A stretch of 20,170 nt of DNA from an uncultured Chloroflexota bacterium (GCA_903871975.1 CAIQIY010000404.1:1-20170); one strand, 5' to 3'; positions 6,514 through 14,320 are shown, counted from the first letter of the stretch. Numbers and translations: made by a program. Notes: a model not told the origin generated them from the letters alone.

Positions 6514-8173
6514 CCATCGGTCGGCGCTTGGTCTTGCTGAACAGGTGCGCACCGACGGTATCGCGGATCTTCCGGCTGATGAACCCGCTGTCGAGTTCCA
6601 TCGGTCGGTCGGCGCCGCGATGCAGCAGTGCCTCGCGCACGACCGCCTTCGTCGAATCGATCAGCTCGTCCGACTGGCGCAGGTAGACGAATCCGCGCGA
6701 TACCACGTCCGGCCCGGCCGCGAGATTGCCCGTCGTGCGGTCGACACTCACTACGACCATCAGGATGCCGTCGCGTGCCAACATCTGACGATCGCGCACG
6801 ACGGCGTTGCCGACATCGCCGACGGTCGTACCGTCGACATACACATACCCGACGGTCGCCTTGTCGACGACGCGGGCGACGCCCGGCGCGAATTCCATGA
6901 CCGCACCGTTCTCGGGCAACAGAATGCGCTCGGCAGTGAACAGGCCGCCCATGCCGAGCGCCAGCTTGCGGTACAGCATCATGTGGCGATAGTCGCCATG
7001 AAACGGCAATACGTACTGGGGCCGCAACAAGGCAAGCAGCATCTTGAGCTCTTCCTTGGCAGCATGCCCCGACACGTGAACCTGGCCACCCCCCGCATTC
7101 TGGCCGTAGATCACGTCGGCACCCAGGCGGAATAAGTTGTTGATGACGCGGTTGACCGATACCTCGTTGCCGGGAATCGGTGTCGCCGATACGATGACGG
7201 TGTCGTCGGCCTTGATCTTGACATGCTGATGATCGCGGTTCGCCATGCGTGTCAGCGCCGACATTGGCTCGCCCTGGCTGCCGGTGCAAACGATCGCGAT
7301 CTGATCATCGGGATAGCCGGCAGCCTCGCTCGGCCGGATGATCGTCCCGGGCGCAGCACGCAGATATCCCAGTTCCAGCGCGATCCGGCTGTTGTTCTCC
7401 ATGCTGCGCCCGACCAGCACGATCTTGCGGCCGTAGGCCTCGGCCGAATCGATCATCTGCTGCACCCGCGAGATGTTCGACGCAAACGTCGCCGTGATGA
7501 TCCGGCCCGGGGCCGTCGCAAAAATCGTGTCGAAGGTCGCACCGACCGTCTGTTCGCTCGGCGTGTACCCCGGCGACTCGACCCGGACACAGTCGGTGAT
7601 CAGCAGCAGCGGCCCACGTTGCCCCAGCTCGGCGAGCTTGCCGATGTCGGTCGGCCGACCATCGACCGGCGTATGATCGAACTTCCAGTCGGTCAGGTAA
7701 ATTGCCAGACCTGCCGGTGTCGTCAGGGCCAGTCCGACGGTGTCGGGGATGGAGTGGGCCACGGGAAACGACTCGATCGTGTACGAGCCGATCGTGAAGC
7801 GATCGCCAGCTGCGAAGCGGACGAGCGTCGTGCGCTCGAGCAGCCGATGCTCCTTCAGCTTGCCCGATACGATGCCCAGGGTCAATGGTGTCCCGTGTAC
7901 GGGCGGAAAGCCGAGCTCGGCGAGCAGGTACGGCAGGCCGCCGATGTGATCTTCGTGACCATGCGTGAGGACGATCGCCTTCACCTTGCTCACGCGATCG
8001 CGCAGGTAGGTGATGTCGGGCAATACGAGATCGACGCCGAGCATGTCGGCTTCGGGGAACATGACGCCGCAGTCGAGGATCACGATCTGATCATCGGTCT
8101 CGACAACCCACATGTTGCGCCCGACTTCGCCGGCGCCACCGAGGGACACCGCGCGCAATCGTTGTTTTGTCAT
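6488..8173 (-). CDS. rnj: Ribonuclease J (metallo-beta-lactamase / beta-CASP)
   Basis: 561 residues, the standard length. RNase J is a zinc-dependent 5'-3' exo- and endoribonuclease in mRNA decay and rRNA/tRNA processing in the cytoplasm. Catalytic motifs are H71-G-H73-E-D75-H76, H140 (PVAHSIPD), D162 (TDWKFD) and the later beta-CASP motif VHVSGHAAKEEL. LGGAGEVGRNM near the N-terminus and GQNAGGGQVH are also typical. The usual SDSTN block is replaced by TDCVR (residues 193-197). The start is placed at the ATG giving MTKQRLRAVSLGG, which matches family starts. An in-frame GTG at 8234-8236 would add 21 residues. Neither start has a clear Shine-Dalgarno; an unattached AAAGGAG lies at 8226-8232. 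The gene is third in the udg unit, 121 bases after the PH-like gene. Its end overlaps the end of rimI by 26 bases. Confidence 0.95.
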   Translation of the reverse strand: MTKQRLRAVSLGGAGEVGRNMWVVETDDQIVILDCGVMFPEADMLGVDLVLPDITYLRDRVSKVKAIVLTHGHEDHIGGLPYLLAELGFPPVHGTPLTLGIVSGKLKEHRLLERTTLVRFAAGDRFTIGSYTIESFPVAHSIPDTVGLALTTPAGLAIYLTDWKFDHTPVDGRPTDIGKLAELGQRGPLLLITDCVRVESPGYTPSEQTVGATFDTIFATAPGRIITATFASNISRVQQMIDSAEAYGRKIVLVGRSMENNSRIALELGYLRAAPGTIIRPSEAAGYPDDQIAIVCTGSQGEPMSALTRMANRDHQHVKIKADDTVIVSATPIPGNEVSVNRVINNLFRLGADVIYGQNAGGGQVHVSGHAAKEELKMLLALLRPQYVLPFHGDYRHMMLYRKLALGMGGLFTAERILLPENGAVMEFAPGVARVVDKATVGYVYVDGTTVGDVGNAVVRDRQMLARDGILMVVVSVDRTTGNLAAGPDVVSRGFVYLRQSDELIDSTKAVVREALLHRGADRPMELDSGFISRKIRDTVGAHLFSKTKRRPMVIPVVMEV

Positions 8174-8294
8174 AGGTTCAGTTGAAGCCGTCGGCCGTTC
8201 GTCGAGACGCCTGGCCCGTACTTCGCTCCTTTCCACTGCAGACTGCGCCCACGGACGCAGCCTGGATCGTCTGGCTTCACCATACCGCCCCGTC

Positions 8295-8870
8295 CTACGA
8301 GCGTTCCTCGCCGTCGGCTGTGAGCACGGGGATGCGCGTTGAGCGCTGAATGACCCCGATCAGTTCGTCGCGATCGCGTACACCCGCATGGATCGGCAGC
8401 ACGCGTCGGCCGTAGCTCTGTCGGTGCAGCACTCTGATGATCGGATTGCGGATCTGCTGGCTGGGATCGTCGGCCAGCTGCAATTCGTCGCTCGGATCGT
8501 CGCTGTCGCCGTCGATGCGCCGGATGCCGGTCACCGCAGACCACGGGATGTCCAGGCTGATGCCGATCGAGTCGAAACGCAGGCCGTCTGGCCCTGGGGT
8601 GTAGCGTGCCGCGTATTCTTCGCACAGATTCCAGATCACCAGCGGCGTCGCGATGATCAGTACGACCATCAACAGCGCGGGGATGAGTTGTGTCGCACCA
8701 TATCCGGCGGCGATGCCATCGCGCAACGACTCGATGAATCGTAGCGGGTGATAGCTCAGCCCCAGCGTGCTGCGCAAATTCCAGAGGGCAAATGCCCAGA
8801 TCGCGAACGCTGCAAACACCAGGAGGACGATCGTGCGCCGGCCGTCGGCAGTCATGTCGTAGTACTTCAT
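8295..8870 (-). CDS. Membrane protein with a bacterial PH-like domain
   Basis: 191 residues, function unknown. Two membrane helices are visible (about 13-33, IVLLVFAAFAIWAFALW, and 61-83, QLIPALLMVVLIIATPLVIW), followed by a cytoplasmic domain. The segment RYTPGPDGLRFDS...LDIPWSAVTGIRRID (89-120) resembles the strand pattern of bacterial PH domains: a GL.F strand, then ..IPWS.V..I. An acidic loop (DGDSDDPSDE) interrupts the domain. The start ATG overlaps the stop of the uracil-DNA glycosylase gene as ATGA, so the two are translationally coupled. Position in the unit suggests co-expression with UDG and RNase J, but no functional link is evident. The PH assignment is tentative. Confidence 0.8.
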   Translation of the reverse strand: MKYYDMTADGRRTIVLLVFAAFAIWAFALWNLRSTLGLSYHPLRFIESLRDGIAAGYGATQLIPALLMVVLIIATPLVIWNLCEEYAARYTPGPDGLRFDSIGISLDIPWSAVTGIRRIDGDSDDPSDELQLADDPSQQIRNPIIRVLHRQSYGRRVLPIHAGVRDRDELIGVIQRSTRIPVLTADGEERS

Positions 8871-9565
8871 AGATCAAAGAGCCGTAATTGTTGCGCCGGT
8901 GGCTGGCGGTCAGGCGCAGCACCGGCCGGGTCGGGCGACGACGAAGGTGTGGCGGCTGGTTCGGAAGGTGGTGGCGGCACCGGCGGTGACACCACGGGAC
9001 GAACACGCCGGGCATCGGCGAGGATGGCCGGCAGTCGCTCGAAGTCGGCACTGAGCAATGGGCGGTTCTGTGGCTGGTGCAGCGCCGCGGCTGGATGCAT
9101 CATCGGCACGATCGTTCGCCCGTCGATGACGCGCGGCCTGCCATGGATGCGCATGATTCGCTCGCCGGGAAACCAGCGCGCCATCGAGAACCGCCCGAGG
9201 GTGATGATGACGTGCGGGTCGATCGCCGCGATCTGGGCATCGAGGAACTCGGCACAGGCGTCGATTTCGTCGGGTTGCGGGTCGCGATTGTCGGGCGGCC
9301 GGTGCTTGACGACATTGGTGATGAACACGTCGTCACGGCGCAGGCCCGCGCTGCGGAGGAGTTCGGTGAGCAGTTGCCCGGAGGCACCGATGAACGGCCG
9401 GCCTTGGCGGTCTTCGTGCTGGCCGGGGGCTTCGCCGATGAGCATGATGCGCGCATCGGCTGGCCCTTCGCCCGGCACCGCCCGGGTCGCCGAACGGCAT
9501 AGCGCGCAACGAGTGCAATGCCGAATGCGCTCGGCGATCCGCTCTAGCTCCCCGGGCTGTGACAC
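8867..9565 (-). CDS. Family-4-type uracil-DNA glycosylase with a C-terminal clamp-binding tail
   Basis: 232 residues. It excises uracil from DNA to start base-excision repair. Motif A GEAPG is at 44-48, followed by HEDRQGRPFIGASGQLL; NVV.HRPPDNRDP is at 84-96; motif C HPAAAL is at 157-162. The family carries a 4Fe-4S cluster held by four Cys. C17, C20 and C104 are in place (with C23 nearby), but the residue expected in KCRPP is H88 (KHRPP). The conserved domain ends near 188. Residues ~190-224 are a Pro/Ser/Ala-rich linker, and the protein ends QQLRLFDL, where Q226-L-R-L-F230 fits the bacterial beta-clamp-binding consensus QLxLF. The start is GTG with GAGGT 5 bases upstream. It is the first gene of a unit with the PH-like gene (ATGA overlap) and rnj. 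The UdgX-type KRRIH insertion is absent. Confidence 0.92.
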   Translation of the reverse strand: MSQPGELERIAERIRHCTRCALCRSATRAVPGEGPADARIMLIGEAPGQHEDRQGRPFIGASGQLLTELLRSAGLRRDDVFITNVVKHRPPDNRDPQPDEIDACAEFLDAQIAAIDPHVIITLGRFSMARWFPGERIMRIHGRPRVIDGRTIVPMMHPAAALHQPQNRPLLSADFERLPAILADARRVRPVVSPPVPPPPSEPAATPSSSPDPAGAAPDRQPPAQQLRLFDL

Positions 9566-9618
9566 TCACGACCTCGCGATTCGTCTGCGATTCAGGACGG
9601 GCCGGCAGATGATGCCAT

Positions 9619-9624
9619 AGTATA
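9619..9624 (-). promoter_or_regulatory. Extended -10 promoter candidate for the udg unit
   Basis: On the minus strand TGGTATACT gives a -10 box TATACT preceded by TGn (extended -10), about 54 bases before the GTG start. No good -35 box is found at normal spacing, which extended -10 promoters tolerate. Confidence 0.45.
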
Positions 9625-9725
9625 CCACGGCACGGGTGTCTCGTGCGGGAGGCACACCAAGCTCCGCCAGTGCCATGCGGGACAGCGCGAGACGTCGTGC
9701 GGGCAGTTCCTGCAGCGAAGCACCA

Positions 9726-11132
9726 TCAGCGCGCCCGCTCGCCATCCGCCGGCCAGATCGACGCCATGCGCCACACATCGCAGGTGGTCAGCCGGGCATC
9801 GCCGCCGGCAGCGATCGGACAGATCATCGTACTGGTCGTCAGCGCCGGATAGATGCGTACCGCCATGCACGCGCGGTCGTTGGCGAAGATCTCGATCACC
9901 GAGCGATCGATGAACACCGTGAGGGCGAGCGGTTCGTGTGCTGCCAGCGCCAGCACTGCGGTCCGGCGCGTCACTGGTGATTCCGGATCCAGGCTCGATT
10001 GCTTGCGATCGACCACCAGCATGCCGCTCGTCCGATCATAGAAGATCAGGGTCTCCTCGGCGCCATCGGCGCTGCGGCGCACCGCGAAGCCAGCCTGCTC
10101 GGCGTGGCGAACATCGATGCTGGCACGCAGTTCGATCTGGTCGCCGTCTGCGGCCAATGGCACACGCGTGCCAGCTTCGATCACTTGTTCGGTGACAAAC
10201 CAGTGCTCGCGGCGCAATTGCTGCAGTTCGGGCGCCGGTGTCTGGAGCAGCGTGCCATCGGGGCGCACGCTCAGCAGCCGCGGCAGGCTCATCGCCCCCG
10301 ACCAGCCGGCGGCGCGTTGTGCGGCCACGCTGCGCTCTTCGGCGAGCCAGCCGAACATGATCCGCCGGCCGGCGGCATCGACAACGCTCTGTGGCGCATA
10401 GAAGCTACCGCCCGGATCGACTTCGCCGCTGAACTCGGCATCGAAGCGATGGTCGGCGTAGTGGCCGCTCAGGTAGATCACCCGGCGGAATGGCAGCGGC
10501 GACACGATGAGAAGGTGACGCCCCGCCAGCGCGAAGAAATCCGGGCACTCCCAGATCGTCCCGAGCGCAGGGTCGCCGCGCACCAGCGGCCCGAGGTATT
10601 CCCAGCGGCGCAGATCGTGCGAGCGATACAGCGCCACGCAGCCGACCTCTTCGCGGATCGTCGACCCGATCCCCATGTACCACATGCCGTCCTGTTGCCA
10701 GATGGTGTGATCGCGGAACTCGTTGGTGGCGAACTCGGCGGGTGGCGCCGCGATCACCGGGTTGTTCGCGTCTTTCTGCCAGGTCTGCAGGCCATCGTGG
10801 CTCACCGCGACACACGGGAGCTGGGCTGTGCCACGCACGCCGGTGTACACCAAGGTCGGCACGCCGTGGTCATCGACGGCACAGCCCGACCAGACGCCGT
10901 CCTGGTCGGGGCCGCCGGGGGTCGGCGCCAATGCGATCGGCTCGTGCTGCCAGTACACCAGGTCGCGGCTGGTGGCATGCCCCCAATGCATCGTGGCATG
11001 GAACGCGCCGTGCGGATTGTACTGGTAGAACATGTGGAATACCCCACGCCAGTGGATCAGGCCATTGGGGTCGTTCATCCAGTTGGCTGCCGGCAGGAAG
11101 TGATACGCCGGCCGTTGGCGATCATCGATCAT
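9726..11132 (-). CDS. GH32 beta-fructosidase (sucrose/fructan hydrolase)
   Basis: 468 residues. A GH32 glycoside hydrolase that hydrolyses terminal beta-fructosides such as sucrose, sucrose-6-phosphate or fructans, with retention. The three catalytic motifs are present: WMNDPNG with nucleophile D21, FRDHTIW with D141 (transition-state stabiliser) and WECPDFF with acid/base E195. The five-bladed propeller spans about residues 8-300. The C-terminal beta-sandwich covers roughly 320-460, including VFIDRSVIEIFANDRACM, typical of the family. There is no signal peptide, so it is a cytosolic enzyme, which favours imported sucrose or its phosphate. No sugar transporter, kinase or regulator gene lies beside it. 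GAGGGGGG lies before the ATG. It follows the 64-residue membrane protein by 27 bases and is probably transcribed with rqcH. Substrate cannot be decided from sequence. Confidence 0.93.
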   Translation of the reverse strand: MIDDRQRPAYHFLPAANWMNDPNGLIHWRGVFHMFYQYNPHGAFHATMHWGHATSRDLVYWQHEPIALAPTPGGPDQDGVWSGCAVDDHGVPTLVYTGVRGTAQLPCVAVSHDGLQTWQKDANNPVIAAPPAEFATNEFRDHTIWQQDGMWYMGIGSTIREEVGCVALYRSHDLRRWEYLGPLVRGDPALGTIWECPDFFALAGRHLLIVSPLPFRRVIYLSGHYADHRFDAEFSGEVDPGGSFYAPQSVVDAAGRRIMFGWLAEERSVAAQRAAGWSGAMSLPRLLSVRPDGTLLQTPAPELQQLRREHWFVTEQVIEAGTRVPLAADGDQIELRASIDVRHAEQAGFAVRRSADGAEETLIFYDRTSGMLVVDRKQSSLDPESPVTRRTAVLALAAHEPLALTVFIDRSVIEIFANDRACMAVRIYPALTTSTMICPIAAGGDARLTTCDVWRMASIWPADGERAR

Positions 11133-11159
11133 GGTTCCCCCCTCTGCTTCTTCGATCCA

Positions 11160-11354
11160 TCAGCCGGATCGGCTGGCGCGGCTGGCGCGCCGGCGCAGCA
11201 CGGCGGCGCGTTCACGTCGGTAGGTGCTCCAACCGAGCCACAGCAACGCCGGAATCAGCACCGGCCACCACGGTCGCAGCACCAGCAGGTCATCGCGGAA
11301 CCGCGTCAACGCGCGCTCGGCCCACTGCGCTTCGCGTGGGCGCCCGATGTCCAT
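11160..11354 (-). CDS. Small single-pass membrane protein
   Basis: 64 residues, no recognised family. One hydrophobic helix (around LLVLRPWWPVLIPALLWLGW, about residues 23-42) is flanked by a charged N-terminal part and a very basic tail (YRRERAAVLRRRASRASRSG), consistent with a cytoplasmic C-terminus. Its reality is supported by a near-perfect Shine-Dalgarno, AGGAGGTGAT, with GGAGG 6 bases before the ATG. It also fits neatly between rqcH (19 bases away) and the GH32 gene (27 bases away). An overlapping ATG in another frame is four bases upstream, but the spacing favours this one. Confidence 0.72.
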   Translation of the reverse strand: MDIGRPREAQWAERALTRFRDDLLVLRPWWPVLIPALLWLGWSTYRRERAAVLRRRASRASRSG

Positions 11355-11373
11355 GCATCACCTCCTCTGTCGC

Positions 11374-13074
11374 TCACCAGGGCGGCGTCGGCGCGGCGCG
11401 CACCGACGACTCGGCATGATAACTCACCAGCCCGAGCGGACCACCGCGGATGCGCCGCACCTGATGGCGCCGCGCAACATCGACGGTGACCTGCGCCTCG
11501 TGGCGGGCGCCGCTGAAATAGGCCGCCAGCCCGGCCGCCTCCTGCAATACCTGGGGCGCTGGCGCGCGCCCGCCCGATTTGATCACCACGTGGGCCCCGG
11601 GAATATCGCGGGCGTGCAGCCATACGTCATCCGACGATGCCAGCCGGAACGTCACCTGATGGTTCTGCCCGGCACTGCGCCCGACGTAGATCGTGGTGCC
11701 ATCGCTCGCCACCACGCGCAGCGGCGCCTGACGGCGCCCCGCGTCACGGCGGCGGCCGGGCGGCGTCACGTAGCCGGCGTCGATCGCCTCGAGCATGATC
11801 GTCTCGATCTCGTCGAAGCTCTCGGCGAGCTCGAGCAGCGCCAGCATCTCGTCGATCCCCGCCAGCTGCAGCTCGGCCTCGCGCAACCGCTCGGGTACAC
11901 CTTCGAGCGCGCTGCGCAGCCGCTCGTACTGGCGGAACCGCTCGCGCGCCGCGTCGGTCGGTGTCCGCGCTGCACCGATATCGATGGTGCGGCCTTCGAC
12001 GGTGAGCGTGCGCTCGCCCGGCTCAAGCGTGTGCAGGAAGGCGAAGATCATCTCGCCTTCCCAGCGCAGCCGGTCCATGTCGCGCGTGCGCTCGAGCTCG
12101 CCGGACAACGCCTGCCGACGGCGCGCAGTGCGTTCGCGGCGCTCGCCCAGCTGGGTGCGCAGGCTGTCGCGGCGTTGCTGGTGGTTGGTCAGCCGCTCAT
12201 GCGCCTCGTAGAAGCGCTCCAGCGTCGCGCTCATCGCATCGACGGCGCGCCAGCCAGCCAGGTGTGTGAGCGCATACGGCGCATATGCCGCGATCGCTGC
12301 ATCGCGCATGACCAGCGATGGCTGGGGGGGCGCGTCGAACAAGCCGCGCAGCGCCGCAGCCAGCGCTGGCCAGGGTTCCGTCGCGCCAGCGGTGTCGGCG
12401 CGGCCCAGCGCCCGAAAGACCACCTCGCGCGCGGCCAGCGGCGAGAGCCCGCGGTAGGCAGCCACCAGCGCCTTCGCCAGATCGCCGCCAACGCTGGCTG
12501 CCGCCGCGACCCCTTCGGCAGTCGCGTGCCGCGGGTCGCGCTTGGCCTGTGCCGGCGGCGATTCGTATGGCTCGTGCGGCAGCAGCGGCCGCCGACTGAG
12601 TGCTGGTGGCACGCGCCGGACACAATCGAGGATGATGTTGGCGTCGTTCACCAGGACGATGTTGCTGCGTTGTTCCATCACCTCGATGATCAGCTCGGTG
12701 CGCACGGGCTCGGCTTCGTCGTCGGGCTCGTCCTCGTGGTTGCGCATCTCGCCCCGTCGGGCTATACTGATGACCACAATGCGCTCAAGTTCGGGCTGCG
12801 CAACCGCAGTAATCACGCCGCCGACGAGGTATTTGCGCAGCAGCAGAAGCAGCGGCGTGTCGTTGCCCACACCACGCGAGGGTTTGGACATGCTCAAGTG
12901 AATCCGCGCATGGCGTGGATGCGCCGAGAGGAGCACATGGCTGCGGCGATGCGCTGCATAGACCTCGAGCGCAATGCTGAGCCGGCTCGGGCTGATCACG
13001 CGCTGGATGCGCCCGCCGACGATGCCGGCGAGTTCGGCGGTGACCGCCGAGAGCGTCAGTGCATCGACGACCAT
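11374..13074 (-). CDS. rqcH: RqcH / NFACT-family ribosome quality control factor
   Basis: 566 residues, usual size. Bacterial RqcH binds stalled 50S-peptidyl-tRNA complexes and recruits tRNA-Ala to add Ala tails that mark nascent chains for degradation. The NFACT-N domain is at the start (MVVDALTLSAVTAEL; GGRIQRV at 20-26; LSAHPRHARIHLS at 49-61; LLRKYLVGG at 78-86). The middle is helical and coiled-coil (about 287-335 and 375-425), with Arg/Glu-rich segments. NFACT-R near the C-terminus carries the hallmark D483-VWLHAR-DIPGAH. The Asp-Arg pair needed for tRNA recruitment in studied homologues appears here as E97-R98. An acidic insert (NHEDEPDDEAEP) is at 112-123. The ATG at 13072-13074 is chosen because GAGGAG lies 7 bases upstream; the open frame extends further but past the promoter. 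Divergent from gmk. Confidence 0.93.
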   Translation of the reverse strand: MVVDALTLSAVTAELAGIVGGRIQRVISPSRLSIALEVYAAHRRSHVLLSAHPRHARIHLSMSKPSRGVGNDTPLLLLLRKYLVGGVITAVAQPELERIVVISIARRGEMRNHEDEPDDEAEPVRTELIIEVMEQRSNIVLVNDANIILDCVRRVPPALSRRPLLPHEPYESPPAQAKRDPRHATAEGVAAAASVGGDLAKALVAAYRGLSPLAAREVVFRALGRADTAGATEPWPALAAALRGLFDAPPQPSLVMRDAAIAAYAPYALTHLAGWRAVDAMSATLERFYEAHERLTNHQQRRDSLRTQLGERRERTARRRQALSGELERTRDMDRLRWEGEMIFAFLHTLEPGERTLTVEGRTIDIGAARTPTDAARERFRQYERLRSALEGVPERLREAELQLAGIDEMLALLELAESFDEIETIMLEAIDAGYVTPPGRRRDAGRRQAPLRVVASDGTTIYVGRSAGQNHQVTFRLASSDDVWLHARDIPGAHVVIKSGGRAPAPQVLQEAAGLAAYFSGARHEAQVTVDVARRHQVRRIRGGPLGLVSYHAESSVRAAPTPPW

Positions 13075-13121
13075 GGCAGGGCTCCTCGGTGCAGGGCGGT
13101 GGGTACGATCGTTCCCGGCAA

Positions 13122-13127
13122 AGTATA
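13122..13127 (-). promoter_or_regulatory. -10 element of the rqcH promoter, in the region shared with gmk
   Basis: Minus-strand TATACT about 48 bases before the rqcH ATG. The best -35 at 17 bases is poor (TGCTCA). The gmk promoter must lie in the same ~80 bases between the two start codons; TATAGC on the plus strand (13124-13129) overlaps this box, so the two promoters may compete. No strong -35 is visible in either direction. Confidence 0.4.
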
Positions 13128-13155
13128 GCATGCATCCCCGGAGGTGAGCAGCATC

Positions 13156-13788
13156 ATGGTCACTGTCGCGCGCAATCCGCTTCTCGATGGTCAGGCCCCG
13201 CATCCGCTGCTGATCGTTCTCTCAGGCCCGTCGGGTGTTGGCAAGGATTCGTTGTTGATGCGCATGCGCGAGCTCGGCTTCGCCTTCCACTTCGTCGTCA
13301 CTGCCACCAGCCGGCCGATCCGGCCCGGCGAGCGCAATGGTTTCGACTACCACTTCGTCACGCAGGCGGAGTTCGAGGCGATGATCGCCGATGACGAGCT
13401 CCTCGAATGGGCGGAGGTTTACGGGCATTACAAAGGCATTCCCAAACACGAGATCCGCGAAGCGCTCGCCAGTGGCCGCGACGTCGTCCTGCGCATCGAT
13501 GTCCAGGGCGCCGCGACGATTCGCCGCCTGGTGCCCGACGCAATGACGATCTTCGTCGCGCCGGGCAGCTTCGCCGAGTTGGCCAACCGCCTGCGCTGGC
13601 GCCGTTCCGAATCCGACGACGAGATCGAGCAGCGGCTCGCCGCGGCGGCCCGCGAGATGCAGGCGATCGATGCGTTCGACTATGTCGTGATCAATCGCGA
13701 AGATCGGCTCGACGAGGCGGCCGGGCAGATTCGCTCGATCGTCACCGCCCAGAAACATCTGGTTCACCCACGCCGCGTCGAGTTGTGA
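13156..13788 (+). CDS. gmk: Guanylate kinase
   Basis: 210 residues, normal length. Catalyses ATP + GMP to ADP + GDP in the cytosol. P-loop LSGPSGVGKDS is at 22-32. TSRPIRPGERNGFDYHFVT is the GMP-binding segment (Ser/Arg/Arg, then G.DY.F). LLEWAEVYGHYKGIPK and LRIDVQGAATIR are also standard gmk blocks, followed by the lid segment RLRWRRSESDDEIEQRL. The P-loop Ser/Thr after Lys is Asp here (K30-D31-S32). The ATG at 13156 is chosen because GGAGGTGA (13140-13147) lies 8 bases upstream; a GTG inside that Shine-Dalgarno is not the start. First gene of a six-gene unit, with yqeY 31 bases downstream. Confidence 0.95.
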   Translation: MVTVARNPLLDGQAPHPLLIVLSGPSGVGKDSLLMRMRELGFAFHFVVTATSRPIRPGERNGFDYHFVTQAEFEAMIADDELLEWAEVYGHYKGIPKHEIREALASGRDVVLRIDVQGAATIRRLVPDAMTIFVAPGSFAELANRLRWRRSESDDEIEQRLAAAAREMQAIDAFDYVVINREDRLDEAAGQIRSIVTAQKHLVHPRRVEL

Positions 13789-13819
13789 TCCGGCATGCCA
13801 GGTTGACGAGGTACTTCCG

Positions 13820-14320
13820 ATGCTCAAACAGCGACTCCAGGACGATCTGAAGGTGGCGTTGCGCGCTGGCCAGCGGCAGCGCGTCGACGTGATCCGCATG
13901 GCCCTGGCTGCGGTGCAACAGGCGGTTCAGGCCGAACGCAAGGCGCGCTACGATGCAGCAGTGGCCAGTGGTGGCACGCCCGACGGCGGTGATGTCGAGC
14001 TGAGTGATGCGACGGTGCAGGATGTGCTCACGCGCGAAGTGAAGCGGCGCCGCGAATCGGCCGAGTTGTTCCGCGCCGGTGGCCGCGACGATCTCGCCAC
14101 CCAGGAAGAAGCCGAGATCGTCGTCCTCGAAGAGTATCTGCCGCGCCAGCTCACTGCCGACGAGCTGCGCCCACTGGTAGCCGCGATCATCGACGAGCTC
14201 GGCGCCACCGGCCCGAGCGATACCGGGCGCGTCATGCCACGGCTGATGCAACGCTTCAAGGGGCAAGCCGAGGGCCGCTTGATCAATCAAGTGGCGCGCG
14301 AACTGCTGAATCGCCAATGA
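13820..14320 (+). CDS. yqeY: YqeY / GatB-YqeY domain protein
   Basis: 166 residues. Family members have the tRNA-binding helical domain seen in the tail of GatB; their cellular role is not settled. It begins MLKQRLQDDLKVALRAGQ..RVDVIRMALAAV. It continues with VLTREVKRRRESAELFRAGGRDDLA, EIVVLEEYLPRQLTADEL, then GRVMPRLMQRFKGQAEGRLINQVARELL, all standard YqeY blocks. A Gly/Asp-rich loop (ASGGTPDGGDVELSD, about 49-63) replaces the shorter loop usual in the family. GAGGT (13808-13812) lies 7 bases before the ATG. The stop overlaps the pgpH start as ATGA. Confidence 0.95.
   Translation: MLKQRLQDDLKVALRAGQRQRVDVIRMALAAVQQAVQAERKARYDAAVASGGTPDGGDVELSDATVQDVLTREVKRRRESAELFRAGGRDDLATQEEAEIVVLEEYLPRQLTADELRPLVAAIIDELGATGPSDTGRVMPRLMQRFKGQAEGRLINQVARELLNRQ

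Noticed and set aside
9999..11489. 496-codon plus-strand open frame opposite the GH32 gene
   Set aside because: Antisense to a GH32 gene with all three catalytic motifs; composition is that of a shadow frame.
11224..13128. 634-codon plus-strand open frame opposite rqcH
   Set aside because: Shadow of rqcH; it would cover the rqcH promoter and has no recognisable domain.
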